Shown here: positions 31,449-42,496 of the stretch, in pieces
Layout: every line of letters begins with the position of its first letter
How positions within the stretch are numbered: position 1 is the first letter of the stretch
Assembly: GCA_008032935.1 (NCBI GenBank)
Contig: CP032039.1
Coordinates: 1,488,001-1,552,000, forward strand
Origin: Helicobacter pylori
GTDB taxonomy: Bacteria; Campylobacterota; Campylobacteria; Campylobacterales; Helicobacteraceae
Direction: 5' to 3'
DNA length: 64,000 nucleotides
Notes under the pieces: generated by a model
The model's database searches: none
The model's input: only the letters and a program-made list of their open reading frames with translations
What the model was told of the DNA's origin: nothing
Made by a program: the position numbers and the translations under genes

Positions 31449-32666
31449 TCAAACCCCTTTTAAGCCTTCTTCTTCTAGCCGCCATAAATCTTCTAAAGCC
31501 TCTCTTTTTCTAATCACTCTGATTTTGTGATCTTCTAGGGCTAATTCTAAGAGTTTGGGGCGCGAATTGTATTGACTGGCCATGCTAAAGCCATAAGCCC
31601 CAACCTTTTCTATAGCCAATTTATCGCCTGGCTCTAATTCTGGCAAATTGGCGTCTTTTAAAAAAGTGTCGCTGCTCTCGCACACAGGCCCTACCACATC
31701 ACAAGGCGAGATCTTACGCCCTTTAGAGGGCGTTATGACCCTTATGGCGTGCTTAGCATGATACAAACTGGGGCGTAAAAAATCATTCATGCCCGCATCC
31801 ACAACCACAAAGCGCTTGTTTTGAGCCTTTTTTTCATACAAAACCTGCGTGATCAATTCCCCACTCTCAGCCACAATCGATCGGCCCGGCTCACAAATAA
31901 TGGTCAAATCCAAGCCTTGAAGCGCGTTTAAAATCCCTTGCGCGTAATCATAAAGCTTAATCGTTTCTTCATTTTCATAGCTCACGCCAATGCCTCCACC
32001 CACATCAAAAAAACGCAAATCAATCCCTAAAGCGATCAAAGATTTAGCGATTTTGGCCACCTTTTGGCTCGCTTCTATAATCGGCTCTAAATCTAAGAGC
32101 TGTGATCCGATATGAAAATGCACGCTAACAGGCTCTAAAAACGCGCTTTTTTTAGCCCAAAGAAACATTTCTAAAGCTTCTTTTTCTCCCACGCCGAATT
32201 TATTTTCTTTCAAACCGGTAGAAATATAGGGGTGCGTTTTAGCGTCAATGTTAGGGTTGATTCGAATGGAAATCCTAGCCTTTATCCCTAAAGATTGAGC
32301 GATTGTTTCAATCGTTTTTAATTCCATAAAACTCTCTACATTCAAAAATAAAATGTTGAGTTTTAGGGCTTGTTCTATTTCAAATCCGCTTTTACCCACC
32401 CCGCTAAACACGATCCTATAAGGCTTGATCCCAGCTTTTAAAGCCCTATATATCTCGCCTATGGAAACGCAATCCGCCCCACTCCCTAAATGGGCTAATA
32501 AAGAGAGGATACTCAAATTGGAATTCGCCTTTAAAGCGTAGCAAATCAAAGATTTACGCCCCTTAAACGCTTCTTTATAACTCAAAAAAGCCTGTTTGAT
32601 TTTGTCAAAATCATAGAGGTAAAAAGGGGTTTTGTGAGTTTGAAACAGCTCTTCATAATTAAACAT
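31449..32666 (-). CDS. lysA: Diaminopimelate decarboxylase
   Basis: A 405-residue fold-III PLP enzyme making L-lysine from meso-diaminopimelate. The PLP lysine is in ICYALKANSN (about residues 43-52), with the HIGSQ motif near 190, GGGIGVSYENE near 228 and EPGRSIVAESG near 267. The catalytic CESSDTF is near 340. The gene is complete and begins the lysA-aroQ-DUF2156-pabB unit; imaA ends about 1 base range downstream of its start region with a short gap of 47 bases. Confidence 0.96.
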   Translation of the reverse strand: MFNYEELFQTHKTPFYLYDFDKIKQAFLSYKEAFKGRKSLICYALKANSNLSILSLLAHLGSGADCVSIGEIYRALKAGIKPYRIVFSGVGKSGFEIEQALKLNILFLNVESFMELKTIETIAQSLGIKARISIRINPNIDAKTHPYISTGLKENKFGVGEKEALEMFLWAKKSAFLEPVSVHFHIGSQLLDLEPIIEASQKVAKIAKSLIALGIDLRFFDVGGGIGVSYENEETIKLYDYAQGILNALQGLDLTIICEPGRSIVAESGELITQVLYEKKAQNKRFVVVDAGMNDFLRPSLYHAKHAIRVITPSKGRKISPCDVVGPVCESSDTFLKDANLPELEPGDKLAIEKVGAYGFSMASQYNSRPKLLELALEDHKIRVIRKREALEDLWRLEEEGLKGV

Positions 32667-32713
32667 AGAAAAACCTAACCATAAAATTTGAACGAAGCAT
32701 TATAGCAAAAAAG

Positions 32714-35700
32714 CTAAAACGCCACTCGCATGCCCACATTCCCGGTTATATTAATGTCCTGGTATTGCAAGCCCATCTTAAGCCCCACCCCCGCATTCAC
32801 ATACATCAAACGCCACAAATGCATTTCGCCCCCTGTGATCACGCTCGCAAAAGTGTTGAAAACTTCCCCCTTGCGATACAATAAAGTGTTTTCACCCACA
32901 AAACGCACCACATTATCGCCTTTAGATTTGATCAAAAGATCCCTACCCAATCTCGCCGTTACAAAATAATAGGAATTTTGACCAAAATATTTACGGCTCT
33001 CTAGCCCCATGTTGAGCGTTAAAACCGATTCGTTAGAGGGGTTTGAATGCATGAGAAATTGTTTGTAAGCGGCATCATTCATTTTGCCTTTCATCCCGCT
33101 CAAGCCTATAAAATGATAGCTCAAGCCCACTTGAGGTTTTAGCACCACGCTTTTTTGTTTGAACATGAAATCATAGCCGTAATTCCCATTCACGCTCGTT
33201 GTCCAGGTGTTGTAGTTGTAGCGTTGGTTCAACACAGAGAGCAAAGGATTAGAAGAATTGATATTATTTGCATTGCCCCCATAAGTTTCATTCGCGCTCA
33301 AAGTGAATTCGTTTCTTTTCAAAAAAGCCCTCGCATACATCCCCACATCCACATTATTACCCAAAGAATGCATGATGTTCCCATTAAAGTCGCTATAGCC
33401 ATAAGCCACATAACCCCCAAGGATCACATTTTTAACCAACCGATCATAGCCCACATTCAAGCCATAAAGCGTGCCATTGCCCCCAGAAATAAAGCTCGCT
33501 CCCCCAATCCCTTGAACCCAAAGGTTATTTGGGTGTTTGCTAAGTTGAGAGTGTTTGACAAAAATCTCTCCAGGGTTAGGATCGCTAAAACGCTTGTTTT
33601 TAAGCTCCAACAAGCGCTCAGAAAAATCGGACTCTCCCTCTCTAGCCCTAAAATCAGAGAGTTTGGTTAAACGGCTGGTTTGTTGGGTGTAACTCGCCAA
33701 TTCTAAAAGGTTGGTAGCGTTATCCCTAAAATTAGGGTTAGAAATCAAGCTTGCGGTGTTTTGAAGATCTTTTGTTACGCCTAAGATTTCATTCAAAGAG
33801 TGGTTTTTTAAATAAATCGGTGCAAAAAGCGGATTTTCTTTCGTTTCCATCATCAATGTTGAAAGCCACTTGATAGCGTTATTCCCCCCTATCGCTTCAA
33901 TTTGATTGAGCGTGCTTTGCCCTTGAATGCCCACAATGTAATCTTGTAAGGTAGGGGGGGTAAAGTCCATGATCTTGTTGCCATAAGCCATTTTAATCTG
34001 GTCATGAAGAACAGAAAGGCTTAAAATGTTGTTTGGAGAAGCGTTGTTTGAGCTAGGCAACGCTACGCTTAACAATAACCCTTTATCTTGTAATAAAACC
34101 CGTTGGCCCAAATAAGTCAATACGCCGTTTTTTTCCTCTATGTGGTTTCCGTTGATATTGATTAAGGTATAGAGCTTCAAATACGATTGCAAGCTATTAG
34201 GGTTAATATTGTAATCAATGTAACGGCTGCTTTTTAATAAAGTGTAAGCCGTGTTATTGGCCATGCTGTTATTGACATTGATAAAAGGCGTTTGCGCGGT
34301 GTTGAGATTGATGATCCCCTCTGCTTGAATGAGCGGCGTTGCAGGCGTTTGAGAATTTTCTAAATTGAAATTAATCGTTCCCAAATTATTCAAAGCCCCC
34401 CCTACTTCTAACCCATAAATCCCGGTGCTTAAAGAAGCGTTTGAAGCGATCGTTAGATTTTGAAGCACCTCTATTTTGCGCGTGGCGTTGTTGTTAAACG
34501 CCCCTTGAATGTTTAAATTATTGGCCATAAAGCTGGCGTTTTTTTCTAACACCGCTTGATTGGAAATAATAAGGTTGTTGGCTTGGAATTGAGCGTTATT
34601 GTAAAGATACAGGTTTTTAATGTTTGCAGAGCCTTTAATCTTTGAAAAATCCACCACCCCGTTAGCGTAAATATTGCCTGAAAAATTGAAATCATTCGCC
34701 GTAACCATCAAGCTTTCATCGTTATTGTTCAAGGCGATTGGCGCGTTATTTGACGCATTACTAGAAGAAGCGTCATTTAGGCTTTGGGCGCTAAGCGTGC
34801 AAGGGTTTGCAATGTTAGCTGTAGTTGGATCACTTTGTTGTGCGCAACTAGCGTTGACAAACAGATTGCCTTGAGACACAGAAACATTGTTATTAGCAGC
34901 GTTAATCTTAAGGCCGTTGCTAACATTAAGCGTGGTGATGTTAATGTTAGAAACTTGATTGGACAATAAATTGAGCGCTCCAGCGTGGTTAGTGAATGCA
35001 ATATGATTGTTTCCGGCAAAAATGAGCGAATTCCCTGCGTTAAAACTAAGCGTGCCTCCATTAGCGTTAGAGAAAGTGGAATTTTGCACAAAAACATTGC
35101 CTTGCGCATTGAAACTAAAATCCCCTTTTTGCCACACTTGACTCAAGCCATAAGGAGCGAAAAGCCCCTTTTTACCAAGATTAGGGATCAAATCCCCCAA
35201 ACCTTGTTCATAAATAGGCCCTAAGCCTTTAGCCGCTAGGATTTTGTCTAAAACGCTTTTAATCTGCTGGTTTTGCAGCAAGCTTTCTAAAGAATTGAGC
35301 GTGTCTTGGCCTAAAAATTCGCCAATCATTTGCTTGCCTAAAGCCACTACATCGTTTTTTAAAGCGTCGCTCGGTTTGACAATATCTTGCAACATCACGC
35401 TTATGACTTGCCCTATATCGTTAGCGGAAATAAAGCCGGTAATCTGATTGAACAACCCTTTTTTACTCAATAAATCATTGATGGACATGCTGCCTATAAG
35501 CTTTTCAGGGTTTTGCAAATCAATGCCCCCTAGTCCGGCTAATCCCCCACTAGCCCGGTCCAAAAGCCTAATTTTTGTCTGATCAAATCCTTAATCGCTG
35601 TGTTCAAACCGCTATCATTCATGAGATTATCAAAATTATTCTGCCCTAAAAGCTGGCTTAGGGTTTGATTTTTTTGTTCAGGCGTTAAATACCCCCCAAT

Positions 35701-38700
35701 CACGCTATTACTCCCTAGCGTATTTACTATCAAATTCCCTAATCCCCCGGCTTTATTAATGGATTGCACCGCCACTTCGCCCAAAATATTAGCGAGCCCG
35801 GCTTGATTGAAAACCTTATTGATGCCCTCTTGGCCTAGCATGCTAAAAATCCCATCGGTTTGCGAGCTTACGATATTAGCCTGGTTGAGAATGAGCGAAG
35901 TTTGGCTGTTAAAAGTTACGCTAGCGCTCCCCCCAGTCCCCCATGCGTTCCCACTCCCTAAAGTGCCGGTAAGATAAATTTCTTTAGCGTTAAAAGTCGT
36001 GTCAATATAGCCCAAATCAGCCGAGCTGGACTCCAAAAGCTGCCCTAAATAAGTGCCTCTAAATTTTTGGCACACAATATCAGTATAATCGCAAGGTGTT
36101 TGATAGCCCAAGCCCCCAAAAACCACCGCGCTATTGGTGTCTGTTTGCCCTATTTTAGTCGCTCCTACAATCAAAGTGCCGTTATTGAAATTTTGCACGA
36201 CCGAATTGTTTGCGTTATCAATCAACTCGTTAATGTTTTTCCAATCGTCAGGCGTGATGAGTTTGGTAAGCTGGTTTAGCGCATCGCCTTTTAAATCGCT
36301 CAAACTTGAAAGCGAAAAATCATTCCCTAATATCTTTTTGATTTCAGGGTAGAGTTTGAGGGCCATTTGCCCTAACGCTTTGATATTATTAAAATTATAG
36401 CCCTTGTTATAGATGTGCAACGCGCTAATAGGGTTGCCTTGCGCGTTATAGGTTTGCGAGATGACAGAAGACTCAGAGCTTAAATTATTGTTTTTCGTGG
36501 TGTTGTTACTGCCACTGGCTTGATAGGATTGGTTGGGGTTGTAATAGCCTTTCACATTGCTAGTGAGATAAAACACGCCTTGTGCATCATCGCTATAAGA
36601 ATACACGCCATTAGCGTTGTTATAAACTTTTTGGTAGTTAAAGATTTCAGAGCCAATGTTATAGAGCGTGTTTTTAATGCCCGGGATTTGAGAGAGCGTA
36701 ACGCTTAGTTGGTTGTCTTTAAAGCTCTCGGTGATTTTTAGGGCGTTATTAAGGGGGTTAGTGAAACTATAAGTTTGATTAGTAGCATCATAGATCCCGT
36801 CATTGATGCGCATGCCAAAGAAGCTGATACGCTCATACCAATTATTATTCATGTTCGCTTGAATGATGTTATACACACGATTTTTATTATCGTTTAAATC
36901 GCTTAGTAAATCAATGTTAGCGATATTCAAACTCCCTTGATCGCCAAAAATAAGCTCGCTGTTTTTCAAATTCAACACGCTACTGCTGTTAGGGTTTAAG
37001 AGGTTGCCTCCCAAACTCAAGGGCGCTTTAATATCAAGGGCTTGATGGAAAGTGATGGGGCTTTGAGAAAAAGCGTTATCATAGAAATTAAACGCCGTGT
37101 TAGAGGTGATAGCGCTAGAGCCTTGAAAATCTAAAGAAGAATTATTGCTTAAATTAAATTGCCCTCCTAAAGAGCTCGCTCCCTTAAACACGATAGAGGA
37201 ATTACTCAAACTCGTAGTAATATTCGCTGAATTGAAATTGGTTGTCCCATTAAAATTGATATGAGCGTTATTACTCGCAATCAAGCTCGCATAATCGTTG
37301 ATCGTGGCGTTATTGGAAACATTAATCGTGCTTTGGTTGAGATTGAGCGAGCTGGTGTCGTTCACATTCAAATCGCTTTGAAGCTCTAAGGTTGAATGGT
37401 TGCTCGCATTGATAGAGGCGTTCTGAGAAAGATTGATCGCATTGGCTTTAATACTGCTTGTCCCCACTGAAACGCTTAAATTGGAATTGTCAAACGACAC
37501 GCTATTAGCTGAAATTTGATACAAACCAGAGCTTAAATTCGTGCTGTTGGTGAAACTGATCGCATTAACGGCATTGAATTTAAAAACAGACTGCGTTTGC
37601 CCCACATAGCCTCTAAAAGAGCTGTTAGAAAAATCCAGATTCAAAGCGTTGAAACTAAAATTAGGGTTGCCGCCATTTTGTGCAGTATCGTCTATAAAAT
37701 AGGAGTTTTGAGCCTGAATGTTCGCGCTGTTAGAGATAAAATTCATAGAAGAGCTTTGCGTGCCAGCGGCGCGGTTATACAAAGTCGCGTTCGTTAAAAG
37801 AATGCCTTGAAGCCCGTTAAAATTAAGGCTCGCGCCCCCACCGCTAGAAATGCGATTCCCGCTTTCAATACTGCCGGTAATGTAAATCTTTTGCGCTTCA
37901 TAATGCCCTGTGATAAAGCCTATGCATTGCAAATTCCAGCAATGCCCGCTCGCATCATTACTCCCTGCTCCCTTATTGTCCCCAAAGCGAATGATGGTAT
38001 TAGATTGCGGCGCATCGCTTGTGTTCGTCCATATGCTTTTAGCCCCAAAAACGATCGCGCTGTTTTGCCCGGTGAATTTTTGAGAAAATTCCGCTTTAGT
38101 GAATAAAGTTTTCCCGCTCGCATAAAAATCAATGCTCTTGTCGTAATAGTAAATGGTGTTGTTTGCATTCCCTAAATTATTGTTATAGCTATTAGGCATG
38201 TAGGTCATAAAACCGAGAGCGTTTTGATAATACAAGTGATCCGATTTTTCCATATCCACATAATCAAACACCATGCTAACGCCCAAACGCCGGATAGAAA
38301 TGCTGTTGGGTGAAAAAACCTCTTGGAAATTGTAGGTTTGGTTATTGAAAGAATACACCACATCATAAACGCCATTACCCGCGCTAGAAACGAGCTTTTC
38401 ACTGCTTGCCCCATGCCCTTGGTAGTTGATGAGCTGCCATAGATTTTTACTAAAAGCGTTGTTGTATTCAATTTCTTTAGAAGAGCTTACAAGGGTGATA
38501 GGGTTGCCATTAGTGATGGCTTCAGCAATATTAATCACCGAATGAGCGTTAAAAGTAATTGTCCCATCGCCAAAAGACAAAGGAGCGTTTAGATTTTTTA
38601 AAGTGATGCTATTTAAAGTAACCTGCCCTTTCACGCTCATGTTCGTAGGGCTATTAAAAACCACATTATCAAAAGTTGCATTCCCTGAAATATTCACAGA

Positions 38701-41427
38701 GCCGGTATTATTGAAATTAGCGTTATTTTGAGAGCCATTATTAGAATTTCCAAAAACAGCGTTCCCGGCGATTTGCAAATTTGAATTAGCGTTAGTGAAA
38801 TCCCCCACAAACGAAGTGGTTGCGTTAGAATTATTGAAATTAAAAGAAGCGCTATTGTTAAAGTTAGCGTTGTTAAACGAAGCGTTTTTTGCACTAATCT
38901 CAAACGAACCGCTATTAAACTGGTTGTTGTTTGAAAAATTCAAGCTATCGCCGCTGAATTGATAACTCCCTCCATTAAAGTTGGTGTTTTCAAAAACCGC
39001 TTTCCCTGCATTGAAAATGAATTTCCCATCTTTGGCTTGGTTGGTGAAAGTGGTGCCATACACTGAAAGCGTGCCGTTAGGATTTAGAGTATTCCAATTC
39101 TGCGAATTATCCATGCTTTGCGTGGAAAAAGTCATAGAGCTTGAATAAATCCCAGCGTTATGTTGCGTGATGGTAGCGTTAGCGATATTGACGCTATCTA
39201 CCCCATTAAAGATTAGATTAGCTGCCCCACCCGTGCCTATACGATTGCCAGAACGCAGATTCGCTGTGATATACACATGATAAGCGCTATAAGTGCCATC
39301 AGTCGTGCCTGTGCATTGATAATACGGCCAAGGCCCGCAATGCCCATTAAGAGCGCTCCCTGAAGTATCCCCAAAAGACACCGTGCCGCTAGAAGAAACA
39401 TTATGATCAGTCCATGTGGAATTATACCCAATCACCAGATTACTATTACTTGCACTAAAGGTTTGTTTAAACGAGTTGGTATAGCTCCCCCATATTTGAA
39501 CGCTCGGCAAGTAATAAGTCCCGCTCTCTGTAAAATTTTGGGATTTAGGAATATAATATTTATGGTTATACCAAGGCATGTCAGAATTGATATAATTTGA
39601 AGCGGATAAGTCAAATTTGGAGCCGTTAATGACAGGGGGTGGCGTGTAAGTCCCGCTCTCTAAAGCCTGGATGATAATGGAATTAGGGCCAAAAGTTTCT
39701 TGCAGTTTGTAGATAGTATCCCCTATTTTGTAGCCCACTTGATAGACTTGTGGGGAGTCTTTAGTGGGTGCAGAGGGCGAAGAGTCAGTGTTTTTAGATG
39801 TTGCAGCGCTTTCATTCAAAAGCTGTCCGGTAACCCCATTGTAAGTGATCATCTCCCACAAACCTTGAGCGAAACTTTGCGGCTTTGAAGAGCTTTCACT
39901 CGTTTTTAGGGCGCTTGTTAGGCTGTTGATCGCATGGTTTAAAAGATGATTATAAGTGATCCCACCGCTAGAATTTAAAATCGTTACACTCTTTTTATCC
40001 CCTAAACTTGTGAGGTTGAAAGTCGTCCCTTGAGCGAGAGTGATTTTAGAACTCCCAAAATCAAGGGTTGAGCCATTTTTCAAATCATTCTTACCGCTTA
40101 AAGTAACGCCACCGGTAACACTCATGTTGTTTGTATCAACAGAAGTGTTGAATGTCGTGTTGTTAAAACTCGCCTCTTTTTCTATAGTGATTTTACCGGT
40201 ATTGTTGAAAGTGGCGTTATCAAACGAAGCGTTTTGTATCGTCAATTGGTGGTTTGAATTGTTAAAGGCTTGCTGGAAAATTACAGAACCCTTAAGAGTA
40301 ATAGCGTTACCACTAAAAGAGCTGTTTTGAATTTGGGGGTACTGAGCGCTTTGATTGGTTTGGTTATTAAAAGTAAAAGTCCCCCCATTAAAGGAGCTGT
40401 TTTGGAAAGTGGCTTGATTCTCAAAAGTGTATGTGGCGTTACTAAACGACGCGCCATTAAAGGAACTTGCGCCTTTAAAATTAAAACTACCGCTATTAAA
40501 GGCGGTGTTATTGGTGGCTTTAAACTCTTTATTGAAAGTGAATGCCCCCCCATTCCATTTCGCCCCGCTAAAAGTGGCGTTCTCTTCAAAAGTGAAACTG
40601 CCGTTTGCATTGCTAAAGGTCGTATTAGTAGCGTTAGTCGTGCCTTTAAAAGAATAGCTAGGCCCTGAAGTGGAGCAATTAGCCCCACTGCCAACTTTAG
40701 CTAAAGAACTGCAAGTATCCCCACTTAAAGAAACCGAATTAATGGTAATAGCACTGTTAGCATTGCCTATATTCACTTGCGAAGTTTTATACGCGCTGAT
40801 ATTGGAATTGATAGTAACTTTATTAGCGTTCAAGTTTAAAGTGGCTGTGCCGGTGTGCGTGCCCGCTCCCGATCCCACACGATTGCCCACTTCTACGCTG
40901 TTATTCACATTGATAGTCCCAGTGCTAAAAGTAACATTAGTATGCCCATTAGGATACCAAGAAGTGAAGCTATTCCCACTACTCGCACCTAGATTAAAAG
41001 TAGCGTTACTGCCTAATTCAATGTCTAAATTCCCCCCATTATATTCCCCTCCGGTGTAGTTATACAGACCGCTTAAAAAATAAGTGCCGTTATCATTTTT
41101 TAAATTGGCTGTGATATTTTGGTTGTTTTGAGTGTGGTAGTAATTAGCCGCATTACCCCCTGCCCAAGTTTTTGTGATGAGTTGGTTTCCTGTGTATTGT
41201 TGTGTTTTTTCCTCCCATTTATCGCATCTCCATAAAGCGTACCATGGATGATGCACGCATACCTTTTGGCTTTTTTCCCCCCAACTAAGCCCCAAAATAT
41301 CCGTTCCATCCGCATACACCCCACTAGCAAACCCACTGATTAGTAAAGGCGCAAGCCATAAAGGACGCTTTAAGATGATTTTTTGCGATCGTTTTATACT
41401 TTTTGGTTTCTTTTTAAACTTTTTCAT
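32714..41427 (-). CDS. imaA: ImaA, giant VacA-like autotransporter, frameshifted as sequenced
   Basis: A 2904-residue type V secreted protein (HP0289). The frame is broken at the C run 35544-35548 (five, six expected); one base joins GFWTGLVG to GLAGLGGIDLQN. Residues 1-40 are a long VacA-style signal (basic start, hydrophobic core, GVYA cleavage). The passenger is Asn-, Ser- and Gly-rich, with many FNNATFNN-type beta-helix rungs. All twelve cysteines I can see fall in close pairs. Cysteine pairs near residues 57/68, 694, 1160 and 1780 are each followed by an (S)GNRxGxGG-like motif. The last 270 or so residues form the beta-barrel ending in VGMRVAF. ImaA is reported to dampen host inflammation. 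Confidence 0.92.
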
Positions 41428-41489
41428 TAAATGCTACCTTCTCATTTCCTAGATAGTGACAAAAATAGTAACAAAACATCCCCTTTAAA

Positions 41490-41963
41490 TCAAAACGCAT
41501 TTTTTCCAAACAAACGCCAAAAAAATAAAGCGCACACTAGCACAAACAATTCCTTAAACAGCCATTCGCTTTGAGCGTGCGAGCGGGCAAATTCAGCGCT
41601 TTGTAGCGCGACTTCGCCCACTTTTTGAGCGTTTAAAATATAAGGCGTGTAATAAAAAACAAAGAGGAAACACAACGCCCCTATCGCCACGCCAAGGATC
41701 AAATACACTAACGATCTTTTATAATAAATAAACGAAATGATTTCATAAAGTAACACTACAAAACCGATCGCGCCTAAAACATAATTGAAACGCACAAAGA
41801 TTTGCGCCATGAGTTTCCCGCTCTCAAAGGGAGTTAGATTCAATTCAGGTAAAATGCTTGAAGCTTTGAAAACAATGGGTGCAACTATCACTCCTAGAAT
41901 GATCAAAGAGCCGCCCAAAATACCTAAAAGAAGCAAATACACCCCTAAACCAAATTTTTTCAT
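41490..41963 (-). CDS. DUF4149 membrane protein
   Basis: A 157-residue inner membrane protein with four hydrophobic segments (about residues 6-28, 52-70, 78-97 and 132-150). The first helix followed by VAPIVFKA and FNYVLG fits the DUF4149 family, also seen next to protoporphyrinogen or copper genes elsewhere. No catalytic motif is visible. It lies 12 bases after the probable bioV gene in the same direction. Confidence 0.75.
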   Translation of the reverse strand: MKKFGLGVYLLLLGILGGSLIILGVIVAPIVFKASSILPELNLTPFESGKLMAQIFVRFNYVLGAIGFVVLLYEIISFIYYKRSLVYLILGVAIGALCFLFVFYYTPYILNAQKVGEVALQSAEFARSHAQSEWLFKELFVLVCALFFWRLFGKNAF

Positions 41964-41975
41964 CTTCCACCTTTT

Positions 41976-42494
41976 TTAAGATTTTTGCAACAAATGGTTA
42001 CAATCCTTAAACTGCCACACTTGAACTAAAGGCATAAAAAATTCTAACAGGGCTTGAATGTCAGTGATCCTGTCTTTTAACCCAATAAACGCTTCAATCT
42101 TCACGCCTTTTTCTAATAAAACTCTAATTATAGAATCACTATACTTGTAATTCAATAAAAATTCTAATTCTTCTAAAGAACCCTCTTTTTTAAAACGCTC
42201 CATTTTAGCGCTCAAGCCCACTTCTTCATAAAAGTTATCCATGTAGCTTTGCGGGTCTTTTTGAAACGAAGAAAGTTGCAAGCGTTTGAACGCCAAACTC
42301 TTATGCGCTAACATGCAAGGCGAAAACAATAACAAAGAATTGATGCGGCGCTGTTGTAAGATTTCATTATAAGCGTATTCTATCGCCTTGATCGCTCCCA
42401 TAGAAAAGCCTGACACATCATAAGCCCCTTTTAAAAGCCACTCTTCAAACAAAACGCTTTCATTGATGAACCCAAAACCACTAAAAAAACGCAT
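41976..42494 (-). CDS. bioV: Probable BioV, pimeloyl-ACP methyl ester esterase
   Basis: A 172-residue small alpha/beta hydrolase. The nucleophile elbow is GFSMG (about residues 31-35), and KDCNHLLQ at the C-terminus supplies the catalytic histidine. An acid is likely in GLKDRITD. Helicobacter uses the genus-restricted BioV to remove the methyl ester from pimeloyl-ACP in biotin synthesis, and this sequence agrees with my memory of that protein; it is much shorter than BioH. I prefer ATG 42494 over the GTG at 42500. It overlaps or abuts the FtsH-like gene. Confidence 0.65.
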   Translation of the reverse strand: MRFFSGFGFINESVLFEEWLLKGAYDVSGFSMGAIKAIEYAYNEILQQRRINSLLLFSPCMLAHKSLAFKRLQLSSFQKDPQSYMDNFYEEVGLSAKMERFKKEGSLEELEFLLNYKYSDSIIRVLLEKGVKIEAFIGLKDRITDIQALLEFFMPLVQVWQFKDCNHLLQKS

Positions 42495-42496
42495 TT

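Noticed and set aside
32730..41336. Many open frames on both strands within imaA, up to 171 codons.
   Set aside because: They are shadows of the biased Asn/Ser-rich passenger and have no ribosome sites or family features.
32714..41427. imaA as two separate autotransporter genes.
   Set aside because: The upstream piece lacks a barrel, the downstream piece lacks a signal, and one base in the C run at 35544-35548 joins them.
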